Source of the DNA: an uncultured Subdoligranulum sp.
GTDB lineage: Bacteria > Bacillota_A > Clostridia > Oscillospirales > Ruminococcaceae
Direction of reading: 5' to 3'
NCBI RefSeq assembly: GCF_937890665.1
Contig: NZ_CALADU010000301.1
Span: forward strand, 1-28,914
DNA length: 28,914 bases
A model generated the notes under the pieces. That model did not search any database and was not told the origin of the DNA. It saw only the letters and a program-made list of their open reading frames with translations. Position numbers and translations under genes: made by a program. This document shows positions 8,328 through 16,115 of the stretch, piece by piece (the first letter of the stretch is position 1; each line of letters opens with the position of its first letter).

Positions 8328-10322
8328 ATGCTGACCTTGCTCTGGGGCTTGTTTGTGCTGGTTCTGCTTACCGGTGGATGCGCGGTGCTCGCTTCGGGCG
8401 GCAAACTGCACGCTGCTCTGCTGCCGCTGCCCTTGCTGGCAGCCGCAGCGCTGCTCCTCTATGGCTTCGGCATCGCAGGGGCGCTGCGCATCGGCGCGGC
8501 ACTGGTCATCCTGTTGTTCATTGCCCTCTGGGTGGTAGGGCTGGTGCGGCTGCGTCCGGCAGGGTTCCTCAAAGCCTGCCGTCAGACGCTGACTACCCCG
8601 GGCATCGCCCTGTTTTTGGGGGGCGCGGCCTTTTTCTGGGTGCTGTTTTTTGTGCTGCAGCCCATGTTTACCCAGTGGGATGAGTTTACCGCTTGGGGGC
8701 TGGCTCCCAAAATGGTGGTGGAGCAGGGCGCTTTCTATGTGGCGAACCCCGTCAACCTCAAAGCCAGTTTTACCTATCCGGCCACCAGCCTGATCACCTT
8801 TTTGTTTCAACCCTTCGGCGCTTGGGCCGAGTGGGCCTGTCTGGCAGCGCTGGACACGCTGGCACTTGCCTGTGTGGCGGCTGCCACGGCGCTGCCCCGG
8901 CAGCGGTGGTACAGCGGCGTGTTGGTCTTTGCAGCCGGGGTGCTGCTGCCTTTCTTTTTCCGGGACCCCACGCCGGGGGCTTATGCCACCCAATATGTCA
9001 ATGCCATGGCGGACCTGCCCATGGCGATGCTCTTCGGCGGCACTCTCTGTCTTTATCTGGGCACAGCGGGCCGTCGGGGCGTTTTCTGGCTGACGGCGCT
9101 GCCGCTGGCCCTTTTGACCTTGACCAAGGACATCTGCTTTGCCTATGGCCTGATGGCGGCCTTCCTCATCGGGCTGGACCGGCTGGTGTGTACGGCGGGG
9201 ACTTTCCGCCGCCGGCTGGGACAAGCCCTGCTGCAGGCAGGTGGTTTGGCGGTCGTGGTGGTGGCGGCCTTTGTAAGCTGGAGTTGCTACACCGCCGCCG
9301 TGACCCCCACCGCCGACACAGCGGCCAGCGTGGGCAGTGAGGGGCTGAGCTACGGCGCGGTGCTGGCAGGCGGCGTGCGCCAACTGTTGGGCATTGGCCG
9401 TGACGAAAAGTTTGCCCAGATCATGGCTGCTATGGGGGATGCCTTCTTTACCCGCCGCATCTGTCTGCTGGGCGGCGGCGCCATGGCGGTACTGGCCATT
9501 ACGATGGTGGCGGCCGCCGCGTGGCTGGCAGCGGACCGGGGCACCGCCCGCCGGAGCATCCTCGTGATGCATTTGGCCTTTGCCTTCTGCTTTGCGGCGC
9601 TGTATGCCTTCCATCTGATTTTGTATTACTACAATTTCTCCGATTTGGAGGGCTTGGCGCTGAAAGATTATGACCGCTATCTGGCGCCCTACTATCAGGC
9701 TTGGATGCTGACCATGCTCTGTCGGCTGGCCGGGGCGGCCCGGGGCAAGCTGGGACGAGGCGCTTTGGCTGGCGCGGTGGCGGTGATTCTGGCGGTCTTT
9801 TGCTGGCGGGGCATCCCGGCGGCAGGTTTTTGGACCGACGCCGACAGTCTGTACACGCTGCGCGCCGATGTGCAGCGCCGGGCCGAAACGATGAACACCG
9901 TGCTGGATTGGCCGGACCGGGTGTTGGTGCTCAGCCAGGGCGACGATGCCACCCGGTGGTATTACTATCGGTATGAACTGACGGCGCAGGTCGTCAATGG
10001 ATTTGGCGGCTTCTATGGCCGTCTGGGAGAAACGCAGGACCGCTGGGACAGCGATTTCATGAACTTGGTGGAGAGCGAAAACTGGACGCTCTACAAGAGT
10101 CAGGCGGTCTGTGTGCCCGAAACACTGGTCGCCTATATGGCCGAAAAGGACTGCGACTATCTGCTCATCGACCGGGCGGACGACTATCTGGAGCGGTCTT
10201 TCAGCCCGCTGTTTGAAGGCGGCCTGACCAGTGATATGCCGGCGACCCTCTATCACTTTGAGGGCGAGGATGCCGCGGTGCCCTTTACGGTGGCCGCGGT
10301 GGCGGAAAGCGGGGTGCAGTGA
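8328..10322 (+). CDS. GT-C-like polytopic membrane protein, module copy 1
   Basis: This protein has 664 residues with about 10-12 hydrophobic segments and a polar C-terminal domain of roughly 170 residues outside the last helix. I do not recognise a named family. The segment LQPMFTQWDEFTAWGLAPK (D118 and E119) sits after the third to fourth helix, where GT-C glycosyltransferases carry their catalytic acidic loop. The same pattern (QPM, then DE, W and K) occurs in the gene at 11031, along with matching later blocks (PFFF, LFGG, and LSQGD against VSQGD). The two are paralogues. The ATG at 8328 follows AAAAGGAGG. The stop overlaps the next start as TGATG, so the small partner is coupled. Inferred role: transfer or assembly of a surface glycan. 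Confidence 0.65.
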   Translation: MLTLLWGLFVLVLLTGGCAVLASGGKLHAALLPLPLLAAAALLLYGFGIAGALRIGAALVILLFIALWVVGLVRLRPAGFLKACRQTLTTPGIALFLGGAAFFWVLFFVLQPMFTQWDEFTAWGLAPKMVVEQGAFYVANPVNLKASFTYPATSLITFLFQPFGAWAEWACLAALDTLALACVAAATALPRQRWYSGVLVFAAGVLLPFFFRDPTPGAYATQYVNAMADLPMAMLFGGTLCLYLGTAGRRGVFWLTALPLALLTLTKDICFAYGLMAAFLIGLDRLVCTAGTFRRRLGQALLQAGGLAVVVVAAFVSWSCYTAAVTPTADTAASVGSEGLSYGAVLAGGVRQLLGIGRDEKFAQIMAAMGDAFFTRRICLLGGGAMAVLAITMVAAAAWLAADRGTARRSILVMHLAFAFCFAALYAFHLILYYYNFSDLEGLALKDYDRYLAPYYQAWMLTMLCRLAGAARGKLGRGALAGAVAVILAVFCWRGIPAAGFWTDADSLYTLRADVQRRAETMNTVLDWPDRVLVLSQGDDATRWYYYRYELTAQVVNGFGGFYGRLGETQDRWDSDFMNLVESENWTLYKSQAVCVPETLVAYMAEKDCDYLLIDRADDYLERSFSPLFEGGLTSDMPATLYHFEGEDAAVPFTVAAVAESGVQ

Positions 10323-11008
10323 TGGCACAGCGTATTCTTCCGCAGCGGCGCCGTCCGCTGTTTCGGCCGCAGCAAATTTTGCTGTTGGCCTATTTGCTGG
10401 CCGTGGTACTCTGGCTGGTGCGGGGACTGGTGGGCAGCGCGGTGATGCTGAACTACAAGTGGCAGGGCAAAATGCCCCAACAGACGGTGGCCCCCGAGGA
10501 ACTGGTCACCGAAAGTTTTGCGCCGTACAGTTCCAACCAGTGGTGGACCCCGCCCGACGACGATCCGGCGTGGTATCTTTCCACCGACAACGACCCCCAC
10601 ATCTATTGGCAGGGGCAGGGATATCTGGAAACGGTGCGGCTTTATGCCGGGCACCAACTGCCCCCCGGCGGGGTGGCGCTCTACTACCTGCTGCCCGGCC
10701 AGACCGATTACACCGAGGCCCAAAAAGTCTACGCTACGGTGTCCGGTCCCGGCGAATATACCTTTGTGCTGGGGGGCAAATGGGTAACGGGGCTGCGCAT
10801 TGACCCCGACAGTGTGGGCGGTGTGCCCACCTTGTTCCACGGCATCGAGCTCAACCCCGCTACGCCTTGGTATGACCGATTCCTGCCCAGCGGCGGCGCA
10901 TGGCTGCTGCTGCTCTTTGGCCCGGCACTGGTGGCCGCGGCGGTATCGCTGGTGGGTTCCCTCTTCGGAAAGAGTCCGGAGGATGGGGAAGAACCCCCAC
11001 AGGAATAA
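10322..11008 (+). CDS. Small membrane protein with two terminal helices, module copy 1
   Basis: This 228-residue protein belongs to no family I recognise. It has a hydrophobic helix near residues 18-42, a polar domain of about 140 residues rich in Tyr, Trp, Pro and Gly, a second helix near 185-210, and an acidic tail. The middle domain probably lies outside the cell and looks beta-rich. It shares ordered blocks with the protein at 13118: YLLAVVLWLVRG against YLVAVIVWLVLG, NDPHIYW against GDPQMIL, LYY then DY, and GLRIDPDS against ALRLDPCS. The two are diverged duplicates. The ATG at 10322 overlaps the upstream stop; a GTG one codon earlier is possible. Always following a GT-C-like gene suggests a partner subunit. 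Confidence 0.62.
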   Translation: MAQRILPQRRRPLFRPQQILLLAYLLAVVLWLVRGLVGSAVMLNYKWQGKMPQQTVAPEELVTESFAPYSSNQWWTPPDDDPAWYLSTDNDPHIYWQGQGYLETVRLYAGHQLPPGGVALYYLLPGQTDYTEAQKVYATVSGPGEYTFVLGGKWVTGLRIDPDSVGGVPTLFHGIELNPATPWYDRFLPSGGAWLLLLFGPALVAAAVSLVGSLFGKSPEDGEEPPQE

Positions 11009-11030
11009 CCAAACATAAAAGGAGACTCCC

Positions 11031-13121
11031 ATGGAATTGCTCTGCGTACTGGCGGCAGTTCTGGCCTTGTTTTTGGCCAGCGCCGCGCTGACGCTTCAAG
11101 GCCGGGTGCCGGCAGGCATGGCCCCGCTCACGGTACTGTCCGGCATCGCCGCGGTGTTCACGCTGGCGGGAATGGCCGGGGTGCTCTATCCGGCAGCGTG
11201 GGCGGTATATGCCCTCAGCGTGGCCGGCGGGCTGTGGGCCCTTTGGCCGCGGAAAGGCCGTCCCGTCCCTTGGCGGGAACTTTTCACCCCGGGCAGCGTG
11301 CTGTTCTGGGGCATGACGGTGGCTTTTGCGGTCTATTTTTCCATCCGGCAACCCATGGCCAACGGCTACGATGAGCTGAGCCTCTGGGCCACCGCTGCCA
11401 AGATTACCAAGGTGGACAACAGCCTGTATTCCACCGCCACGCTGGGCACCCCCTGGGCGGTGACCCAGAATCCCGGTCTGCCGCTGATCAGCTATTTCTT
11501 CCAGTTCTTCGGCAGCTATGCCGACTGGAAAATCTATCTGGCCTACGATGCCCTCTATTTCGCTTGCTTTGCGGCGGTGCTCAGCGCACTGCCCTGGAAG
11601 AAATGGCGGGGGGCGGTGCCGCTGGCGGCGGTGCTGTGGTGTACGCCCTTTTTCTTTACGATCTACAACCATACCATCTATCTGGCCGACACCTACCTGA
11701 CCTCCTACGGCGATGTGCCGGCAGGGCTGGTCTTCGGCGGGGCGGTGGCCATGTGGCTGGCCTTGCGCCAAACCGGCGGGCCTCGTTGGGCCGTGCTGCC
11801 TGTGCTGGCGCTGGCCGCTAACCTGAAAGCCAACGACTTTGTGCTCAGTTTGGCGGCGGCAGGGCTCATCGCCGTGGATGTCTGGTTCTTCTGTGACGGT
11901 CCTTTCAAACAGGGCCTTGCCCGCCGCACCGGGTTTGCCGCAGCCTGCTTTGCAGCGCCTATGGCCGTGTACTATCTGTGGAATGTGCGGTATGTGGGCT
12001 GGCTGGTGGCCCGCAACAGCGATTCCGGCGGCGTGGGCGAAACTTCCGCCGCACTGTCCGATGTGGTCATCAACGGCATCAAGATTTTGCTGGGCCAGCC
12101 GGTGGAAGGCTTCTTTGCCGAGCGAAAACCCCAGTTCCTGCAGGCTATGGCCGACATGGGCCACCAGTTCTGGACCAGTGACGGCAAGCTCAGCATGATC
12201 GGGCAGGGCCGCAATTTGGTGATCTTTATTTTGCTGGTGTTCCTGCTGGCTTTTGTGCTGGCGGCGGGCTGGCAGCTTCGGGGACGCATTGCCGCCATGG
12301 CGGTGCTGTCCACCCTCTGCTTTGTGGGATATAACCTGATGCTGGCCTTGAGTTACGGCTTTATCTTCAAAGCCTTTCAAGCCGAAGGACTGTACGACTA
12401 CAACCGGTACATTTACAGCTATTATATCGGCTGGTTCTTGATGGCGCTGGGTTGCCTTGTGGTGGTATTGCTGCCCCAAATGGCCGTTCGGCAGGAAAAA
12501 CCGACCGAACAGAACGCTTCCGTGGCGCAGTTCACCGCCACCCGGCGCGCGCCCCGCTGGGAGTTGGCAGGGCAGGGGGCGGTCCTGCTTCTGGCCGTGG
12601 CCATGTTGGTGCGGCAAAACCAGATCGTGCTGCCCCAGCTCAGCGTGCTGGGCTTTGCGGACAGTGAGTTTTCCGAACGGCGGGCGATTCGCGCCGAGGC
12701 GGAGCTGGTCTGCAGTTATCTGACCGAGGATGACCGGGTGTTTTTCGTCAGTCAGGGGGACAACGGCGAGGCATGGTTCTCGGCGGTGTTTGATTTTTAC
12801 CCCATTTTGGTGGATTACTCCGGCATTGTCTCCGAGATGATCGGCGGCGGTGGAGAGCTGGGCCTGCCCGAGCTGAAACCCACCGAGGAAGGCCCCAAAA
12901 ACTTCTACTACCACGGCTTTACCGCCGAAGAACTGGATTCCATTGTGCGGGGCAACGGCTGCACGGTGCTCTATCTGCAAAATCTCGATGACATCTTTGT
13001 GGAAAGCTATCGGGATCTTTTCACCGATGATCTGGCGGCGGCGCTTTCGGGCAAAACGCTGCTCTATCGGGTGACCGACGAGGGCTTTGCCCCTGTGACG
13101 ATGGAGGTGAGCGCTTCGTGA
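11031..13121 (+). CDS. GT-C-like polytopic membrane protein, module copy 2
   Basis: This protein has 696 residues with about 11-13 hydrophobic segments and a C-terminal soluble region of around 150 residues. It is a paralogue of the protein at 8328. The acidic loop RQPMANGYDELSLWATAAK has D114 and E115, and the blocks TPFFFTIYNHTIYLADTYLT, LVFGGAVAMWLAL, LLGQPVEG then FLQAMADMGHQFW, and VSQGDNGEAWF line up in the same order. Such an early extracytoplasmic DE pair is the hallmark position of GT-C catalytic acids, but the activity is inferred. The ATG at 11031 follows AAAAGGAG, 22 bases after the previous stop. The stop overlaps the next GTG start by four bases. Confidence 0.65.
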   Translation: MELLCVLAAVLALFLASAALTLQGRVPAGMAPLTVLSGIAAVFTLAGMAGVLYPAAWAVYALSVAGGLWALWPRKGRPVPWRELFTPGSVLFWGMTVAFAVYFSIRQPMANGYDELSLWATAAKITKVDNSLYSTATLGTPWAVTQNPGLPLISYFFQFFGSYADWKIYLAYDALYFACFAAVLSALPWKKWRGAVPLAAVLWCTPFFFTIYNHTIYLADTYLTSYGDVPAGLVFGGAVAMWLALRQTGGPRWAVLPVLALAANLKANDFVLSLAAAGLIAVDVWFFCDGPFKQGLARRTGFAAACFAAPMAVYYLWNVRYVGWLVARNSDSGGVGETSAALSDVVINGIKILLGQPVEGFFAERKPQFLQAMADMGHQFWTSDGKLSMIGQGRNLVIFILLVFLLAFVLAAGWQLRGRIAAMAVLSTLCFVGYNLMLALSYGFIFKAFQAEGLYDYNRYIYSYYIGWFLMALGCLVVVLLPQMAVRQEKPTEQNASVAQFTATRRAPRWELAGQGAVLLLAVAMLVRQNQIVLPQLSVLGFADSEFSERRAIRAEAELVCSYLTEDDRVFFVSQGDNGEAWFSAVFDFYPILVDYSGIVSEMIGGGGELGLPELKPTEEGPKNFYYHGFTAEELDSIVRGNGCTVLYLQNLDDIFVESYRDLFTDDLAAALSGKTLLYRVTDEGFAPVTMEVSAS

Positions 13122-13786
13122 AAAGACTGCAACACTGGTTTGCCCGCCGGGGCGCTCTGGCCCTGAGCTGCTATCTGGTGGCGGTGATCGTCTGGCTGGT
13201 GCTGGGGGCTTTCCATGGGGGCAGCGACGCGTTGGCCAAGCAGGCCGGCACGATGTATGAAACCGAGATCGCTGTCACCGACTGGCAGTGGGTAGGGCTG
13301 CAGGATGCCGGCAGTACCGCCGAAACCGCCGTGCTGGCTACCACCGACGGTGACCCCCAGATGATTCTGGAGGATGTGTCCGACATGGTGGTGCGCACTG
13401 TCAGCTATCAAGCCGACTTTGCGGGGGATGCCGGCGAGATGTGCCTTTACTACACCACGCAGGTCGGGCAGGATTACAGCCAAGACCGGCGGGTTTTCCC
13501 CGAGTCGCTGGGGGATGGGGCGTATCTGTACACGCTGCCCCGTACCACCATCGTGGCGCTGCGGCTGGATCCTTGCAGCCCCGGTGCCAACAAGACGGTG
13601 GAGATGACCTCCCCCACCGGCACCATCACGATAAACGCCGCTGAAACACTGCCCGCACTGTGGCAGTACTTTGTGCCGTCGTGGTATCAGGCGTTCTGTC
13701 TGGTGCTGTACCCGGCACTGGCCGCTGCGGCCCTTAGCTGGCTGCGGGCCGTGTGGCAGGCTTTGCGCCGCCGGAAAAACGCGTGA
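13118..13786 (+). CDS. Small membrane protein with two terminal helices, module copy 2
   Basis: This 222-residue paralogue of the protein at 10322 has the same layout. It has a short basic N-terminus, a helix near residues 14-34, an extracytoplasmic domain with several Tyr and aromatic residues (about 40-180), a second helix near 190-212 and a basic tail. The start is the GTG at 13118, which overlaps the upstream TGA and sits behind a strong GGAGGTGA ribosome binding site. No enzyme motif is visible. The function is unknown; inferred to work with the large protein encoded just upstream. It is the last gene of the operon and is followed by a bidirectional terminator. Confidence 0.62.
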   Translation: MKRLQHWFARRGALALSCYLVAVIVWLVLGAFHGGSDALAKQAGTMYETEIAVTDWQWVGLQDAGSTAETAVLATTDGDPQMILEDVSDMVVRTVSYQADFAGDAGEMCLYYTTQVGQDYSQDRRVFPESLGDGAYLYTLPRTTIVALRLDPCSPGANKTVEMTSPTGTITINAAETLPALWQYFVPSWYQAFCLVLYPALAAAALSWLRAVWQALRRRKNA

Positions 13787-13792
13787 CGAACT

Positions 13793-13835
13793 AAAAGCCC
13801 CGGGACCGTTCGTTTGGGACGGTCCCGGGGCTTTT
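13793..13835. terminator. Bidirectional terminator between convergent operons
   Basis: AAAAGCCCCGGGACCGT (13793-13809) pairs perfectly with ACGGTCCCGGGGCTTTT (13819-13835) around a nine-base loop. The terminal A and T runs provide a U-tract in both directions. It serves the operon from the left and the leftward GT2 gene from the right. Confidence 0.92.
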
Positions 13836-13846
13836 CTATGGTTGGG

Positions 13847-14836
13847 TCAGGTGATTTTCAGTGCCCGCTGTACCCGGTAAACGATGTACCGGAACAACCC
13901 GACGATCAGGCTGCCTTCTACCCAGATATAATTGGGCAGGTTGCGCCAGCGGAATTTCGGCTTGTTCAGTTTGGGCAGGGCGATGCGGGCCTCGGCAAAG
14001 CCTTTGGCGTAGTCGCCGCCGAACCCCCGCAGCCGGAACATGACGACCTTTAAGAGATAGCCCAGTAGCATGGGGATAAAATTCACGATCAGCATGACCA
14101 GCGGTTGGTTCTTGTAGGGCAGCAGAATGCTGTTGCGGCCGCTCTGGATGCTCTTGAAGGGGTTGTAGCGCACCGCGCCGGTGGTGGCGCCGCAGATATG
14201 GCGGCAGCGGGCGGTGGGGCAGTAGACATTCTTGTAGCCGAAGTTGTTGGCCCGCCAGGAAAGATCCACGTCCTCGTAGTAGGCGAAGAACAATTCGTCA
14301 AAGACGCCGATCTCGTCGAGAATGGATTTGCGGTAGAGGGCTGCACCGCCGCAGGCGCTGAACACCCGGCAGGGCTTGGTATACCGGCTGGCTTTCAGGC
14401 CGTCACCCCGCTTGCAGGCAAAGCCCAAAATGGTTACATAGTCGCCGGCGTCGTCGGCCAGTTCCGGCTCGTAGTAGCGCAGCATCAGGCTGCTCACCGC
14501 AAAAATACGGGGGTCGGCGTCGGCGGTTTTCAGCAGCTCGGCCAGCCAATCCGGGTCGGCAAAGGCGTCGTTGTTGAAAAGAGCCACATACTCACCTTTG
14601 GCAATGGCAATGCCCTGATTCACCGCATGGGAAAACCCGGTGTTGGTGTCGTTTTCGATGAGGGTATACCGGTCATGGTCACGGTAGCTGCGGGCAATTT
14701 CCAGACTTTCGTCCGAGGAGCCGTTGTCGATGACGATAAGTTCAAAATCCTGTTCGGTCTGCGCCCAGATGGATTCGATGGAATCCCGCAGCCAGCCCGC
14801 ACCGTTCAGGTTAGGGATAATGACGGACGCTTTCAT
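13847..14836 (-). CDS. Family 2 glycosyltransferase (rhamnosyltransferase-like)
   Basis: This 329-residue protein has a GT-A fold. The N-terminal MKASVIIPNLNGAGWL is typical of GT2 enzymes. IDNGSSDES lies at about residues 36-44, the metal-binding NND at 88-90, and YEDVDLSWR near 197 carries the probable catalytic base. This pattern matches the large GT2 group that includes rhamnosyl- and galactofuranosyltransferases acting on cell-wall and capsule sugars. A hydrophobic segment near residues 250-272 probably anchors it to the cytoplasmic face of the membrane. The ATG at 14836 follows AAAGGAG. It is the last gene of a leftward three-gene group and faces the polysaccharide operon, so a linked role is likely. 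Donor and acceptor cannot be read. Confidence 0.88.
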   Translation of the reverse strand: MKASVIIPNLNGAGWLRDSIESIWAQTEQDFELIVIDNGSSDESLEIARSYRDHDRYTLIENDTNTGFSHAVNQGIAIAKGEYVALFNNDAFADPDWLAELLKTADADPRIFAVSSLMLRYYEPELADDAGDYVTILGFACKRGDGLKASRYTKPCRVFSACGGAALYRKSILDEIGVFDELFFAYYEDVDLSWRANNFGYKNVYCPTARCRHICGATTGAVRYNPFKSIQSGRNSILLPYKNQPLVMLIVNFIPMLLGYLLKVVMFRLRGFGGDYAKGFAEARIALPKLNKPKFRWRNLPNYIWVEGSLIVGLFRYIVYRVQRALKIT

Positions 14837-14858
14837 GGTTTCTCCTTTACAGCGGGGG

Positions 14859-15260
14859 TCAGTAGGCGTAGTAGTAGGGAACCGCAGACAAGGTCAGCAC
14901 CGAGGTGATGGCCAGCCACAAAAAGAGCAGACCAACCACCACCGCCACCACCAAGGTGCGGATGAGCCACGCCTGTGCCAGCCGTTTGCGGGCCAGATTC
15001 TTGGTGAAGCCAAAGCTCCACGCCAGCGACAAAATAAACCCGACAAAGGGAATGGAAAAAAGCAGCAAGGCCACCAGAGTGGCGCCTTCCGACAGAGCCG
15101 GGACCACAGGCGCTGCCTGTGGGGCATATTGGGCCGTTGGGGGTGTGGCCGGGACCGCCGGATTGCCGGCCGGTGCTGCCGGGGGCAGGGGCGTGCCGCA
15201 CTGGGGGCAGACGCTGGCATCATGGGGGGCAAGCAACCCACAGTTTTTACAGTAACGCAT
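14859..15260 (-). CDS. Zinc-ribbon membrane protein
   Basis: This 133-residue protein starts with a four-cysteine zinc ribbon: YCKNCG (C4 and C7) and CPQCG (C18 and C21). A Pro/Ala-rich linker (about residues 22-50) and two hydrophobic helices (about 60-85 and 100-125) follow, ending in a YYYAY tail. Small proteins of this design are common in Firmicutes and mostly uncharacterised. The ribbon is expected in the cytoplasm. The open frame extends upstream through the regulator gene, but the ATG at 15260 has a GGGAGG ribosome binding site and begins exactly at the ribbon. It lies 14 bases after the regulator and 22 bases before the GT2 gene, so the three are likely co-transcribed. Confidence 0.8.
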   Translation of the reverse strand: MRYCKNCGLLAPHDASVCPQCGTPLPPAAPAGNPAVPATPPTAQYAPQAAPVVPALSEGATLVALLLFSIPFVGFILSLAWSFGFTKNLARKRLAQAWLIRTLVVAVVVGLLFLWLAITSVLTLSAVPYYYAY

Positions 15261-15274
15261 GGGCGAACCTCCCT

Positions 15275-15706
15275 TTATTCCAGTGCCAGATTGCGGTCCA
15301 ACTGGGTGTTCAGAATGATCTGTGTGTTGGTGGAACCCAGTTTTTGCATTTTGGTCAACAGGTGTTCCAGTGCGTCGATGTCGGTGCAACTGACCTTTAC
15401 AATAAAATTGTAGCTGCCCGTCACCCGGAAGCACTGCAGAACCTGCGGCTCCTGCTCGATCATGGCCAAGAAACTGCCGCGGGTGGCGGCGTCCACCAGC
15501 ACCGAGATCAGTGCCTCGACCCGGGCAGGCGCGCCGGGGTGACGCAGCACCACAGTGTAGCCGCCGATGATGCCTTCCTGCTCCAAACGATGGATCCGGC
15601 TGGAGACCGCCGGGCTGGTCAAACTGACCCGCTGGGCAATGTCTTTGACGGGCATACGTGCATTTTCAGCCAAAAGCTGGAGAATTTTATGGTCTAAATC
15701 GTCCAT
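15275..15706 (-). CDS. Lrp/AsnC family transcriptional regulator
   Basis: This 143-residue protein has the normal length for the family. The N-terminal winged helix-turn-helix runs from MDDLDHKILQLLAENARMPV through LTSPAVSSRIHRLEQEGII (about residues 1-50). A RAM (ligand-binding) domain follows, with FLAMIEQEPQVLQCFRVTG and ALEHLLTKMQKLGS blocks. These proteins bind DNA as octamers or dimers and respond to amino acids. The ATG at 15706 begins right at the conserved DDLDHKIL. The nearest ribosome binding site, GAGG, is about 13 bases away, which is long. The longer open frame upstream adds a low-complexity stretch. Upstream DNA carries four TTGTG-type half-sites, consistent with autoregulation (inferred). 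Confidence 0.88.
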   Translation of the reverse strand: MDDLDHKILQLLAENARMPVKDIAQRVSLTSPAVSSRIHRLEQEGIIGGYTVVLRHPGAPARVEALISVLVDAATRGSFLAMIEQEPQVLQCFRVTGSYNFIVKVSCTDIDALEHLLTKMQKLGSTNTQIILNTQLDRNLALE

Positions 15707-15729
15707 GGAAAAAGAAACCTCGTTTCCTC

Positions 15730-15821
15730 TTTTGTGTAATGCGCACAAAAAAATAAAATGAAGAAAAGTGCCGTTGTGCGGTTTGACAAAGTTGGAAAAG
15801 TATGCTTTTTGCCGCACAAAC
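15730..15821. promoter_or_regulatory. Candidate Lrp operator cluster
   Basis: TTTTGTG (15730-15736) and CACAAAA (15744-15750) form a perfect inverted repeat around seven bases. A second, wider pair is TTGTGCGG (15774-15781) with CCGCACAA (15812-15819). Three of the four half-sites read TTGTGCG. They lie 24-115 bases upstream of the Lrp-family start, where an autoregulatory site is expected. The binding protein is inferred. Confidence 0.45.
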
Positions 15822-15848
15822 TAAATTTAATTAAGCATTTCTGGAAAC

Positions 15849-15877
15849 ATTATAATATTTTGAAAAACAAAATACAA
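15849..15877 (-). promoter_or_regulatory. Possible promoter of the Lrp-led operon
   Basis: On the minus strand TTGTAT (15877-15872), a 17-base spacer and a perfect TATAAT (15854-15849) give a start near 15842. The spacer and -35 edge hold the inverted repeat TATTTTG/CAAAATA (15856-15862 and 15868-15874). The -35 match is weak. Confidence 0.4.
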
Positions 15878-15886
15878 GGGTAGCGT

Positions 15887-15914
15887 TTGACAAATTAAGA
15901 ATAAAAGCTATAAT
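15887..15914 (+). promoter_or_regulatory. Strong promoter not facing a nearby gene
   Basis: A perfect TTGACA (15887-15892), a 16-base spacer and a perfect TATAAT (15909-15914) predict a start near 15921. A terminator lies only about 55-90 bases downstream, and MarR has its own promoter. I interpret this as the promoter of a small RNA. Confidence 0.65.
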
Positions 15915-15920
15915 AAGAAC

Positions 15921-16010
15921 TGTTATCAATCACGACATTCTCTGACCTTTATATACTTTCCCACCCCTCTATGCACAAAAGCCCGCAGGCAACTGTGGGC
16001 TTTTGTGTTT
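15921..16010 (+). ncRNA. Candidate small RNA of about 90 nt
   Basis: The predicted transcript runs from the strong promoter at 15887-15914 to a 15-base terminator hairpin at 15974-16007 and its U-rich tail. The 5' half is AT-rich and seems unstructured, as expected for a pairing region. The only short reading frame begins inside the hairpin, so a coding role looks unlikely. It could also be a prematurely terminated leader for the MarR operon. Confidence 0.45.
15974..16010 (+). terminator. Strong intrinsic terminator in the divergent region
   Basis: CACAAAAGCCCGCAG (15974-15988), loop GCAA, and CTGTGGGCTTTTGTG (15993-16007) form a 15-base stem with a single G-U pair. TTT follows. It has A and T runs on both sides and may work in both directions. 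Confidence 0.8.
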
Positions 16011-16080
16011 GTGGGGCTTTTCCCCATGGCAAGCCCTGCTGTTTTTTCGATTTATGAACTTTTCGCAAATATTAGGTCGA

Positions 16081-16115
16081 CCCTCTTGCACTTTGGTGTA
16101 AGAGGGTTTATTATT
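16081..16115 (+). terminator. Second terminator before the MarR operon
   Basis: CCCTCTTGCAC (16081-16091), loop TTTG, and GTGTAAGAGGG (16096-16106) form an 11-base stem with one G-U pair. TTTATTATT follows. The tail touches the -35 box of the MarR promoter. Confidence 0.7.

Noticed and set aside
8256..10328. Long open frame of 690 codons on the minus strand
   Set aside because: Antisense shadow of the GT-C-like gene in GC-rich DNA; the translation is His/Gln/Gly-rich without any fold-like pattern or ribosome binding site.
10860..12980. Open frame of 706 codons on the minus strand
   Set aside because: Antisense to the second GT-C-like gene, with the same shadow composition.
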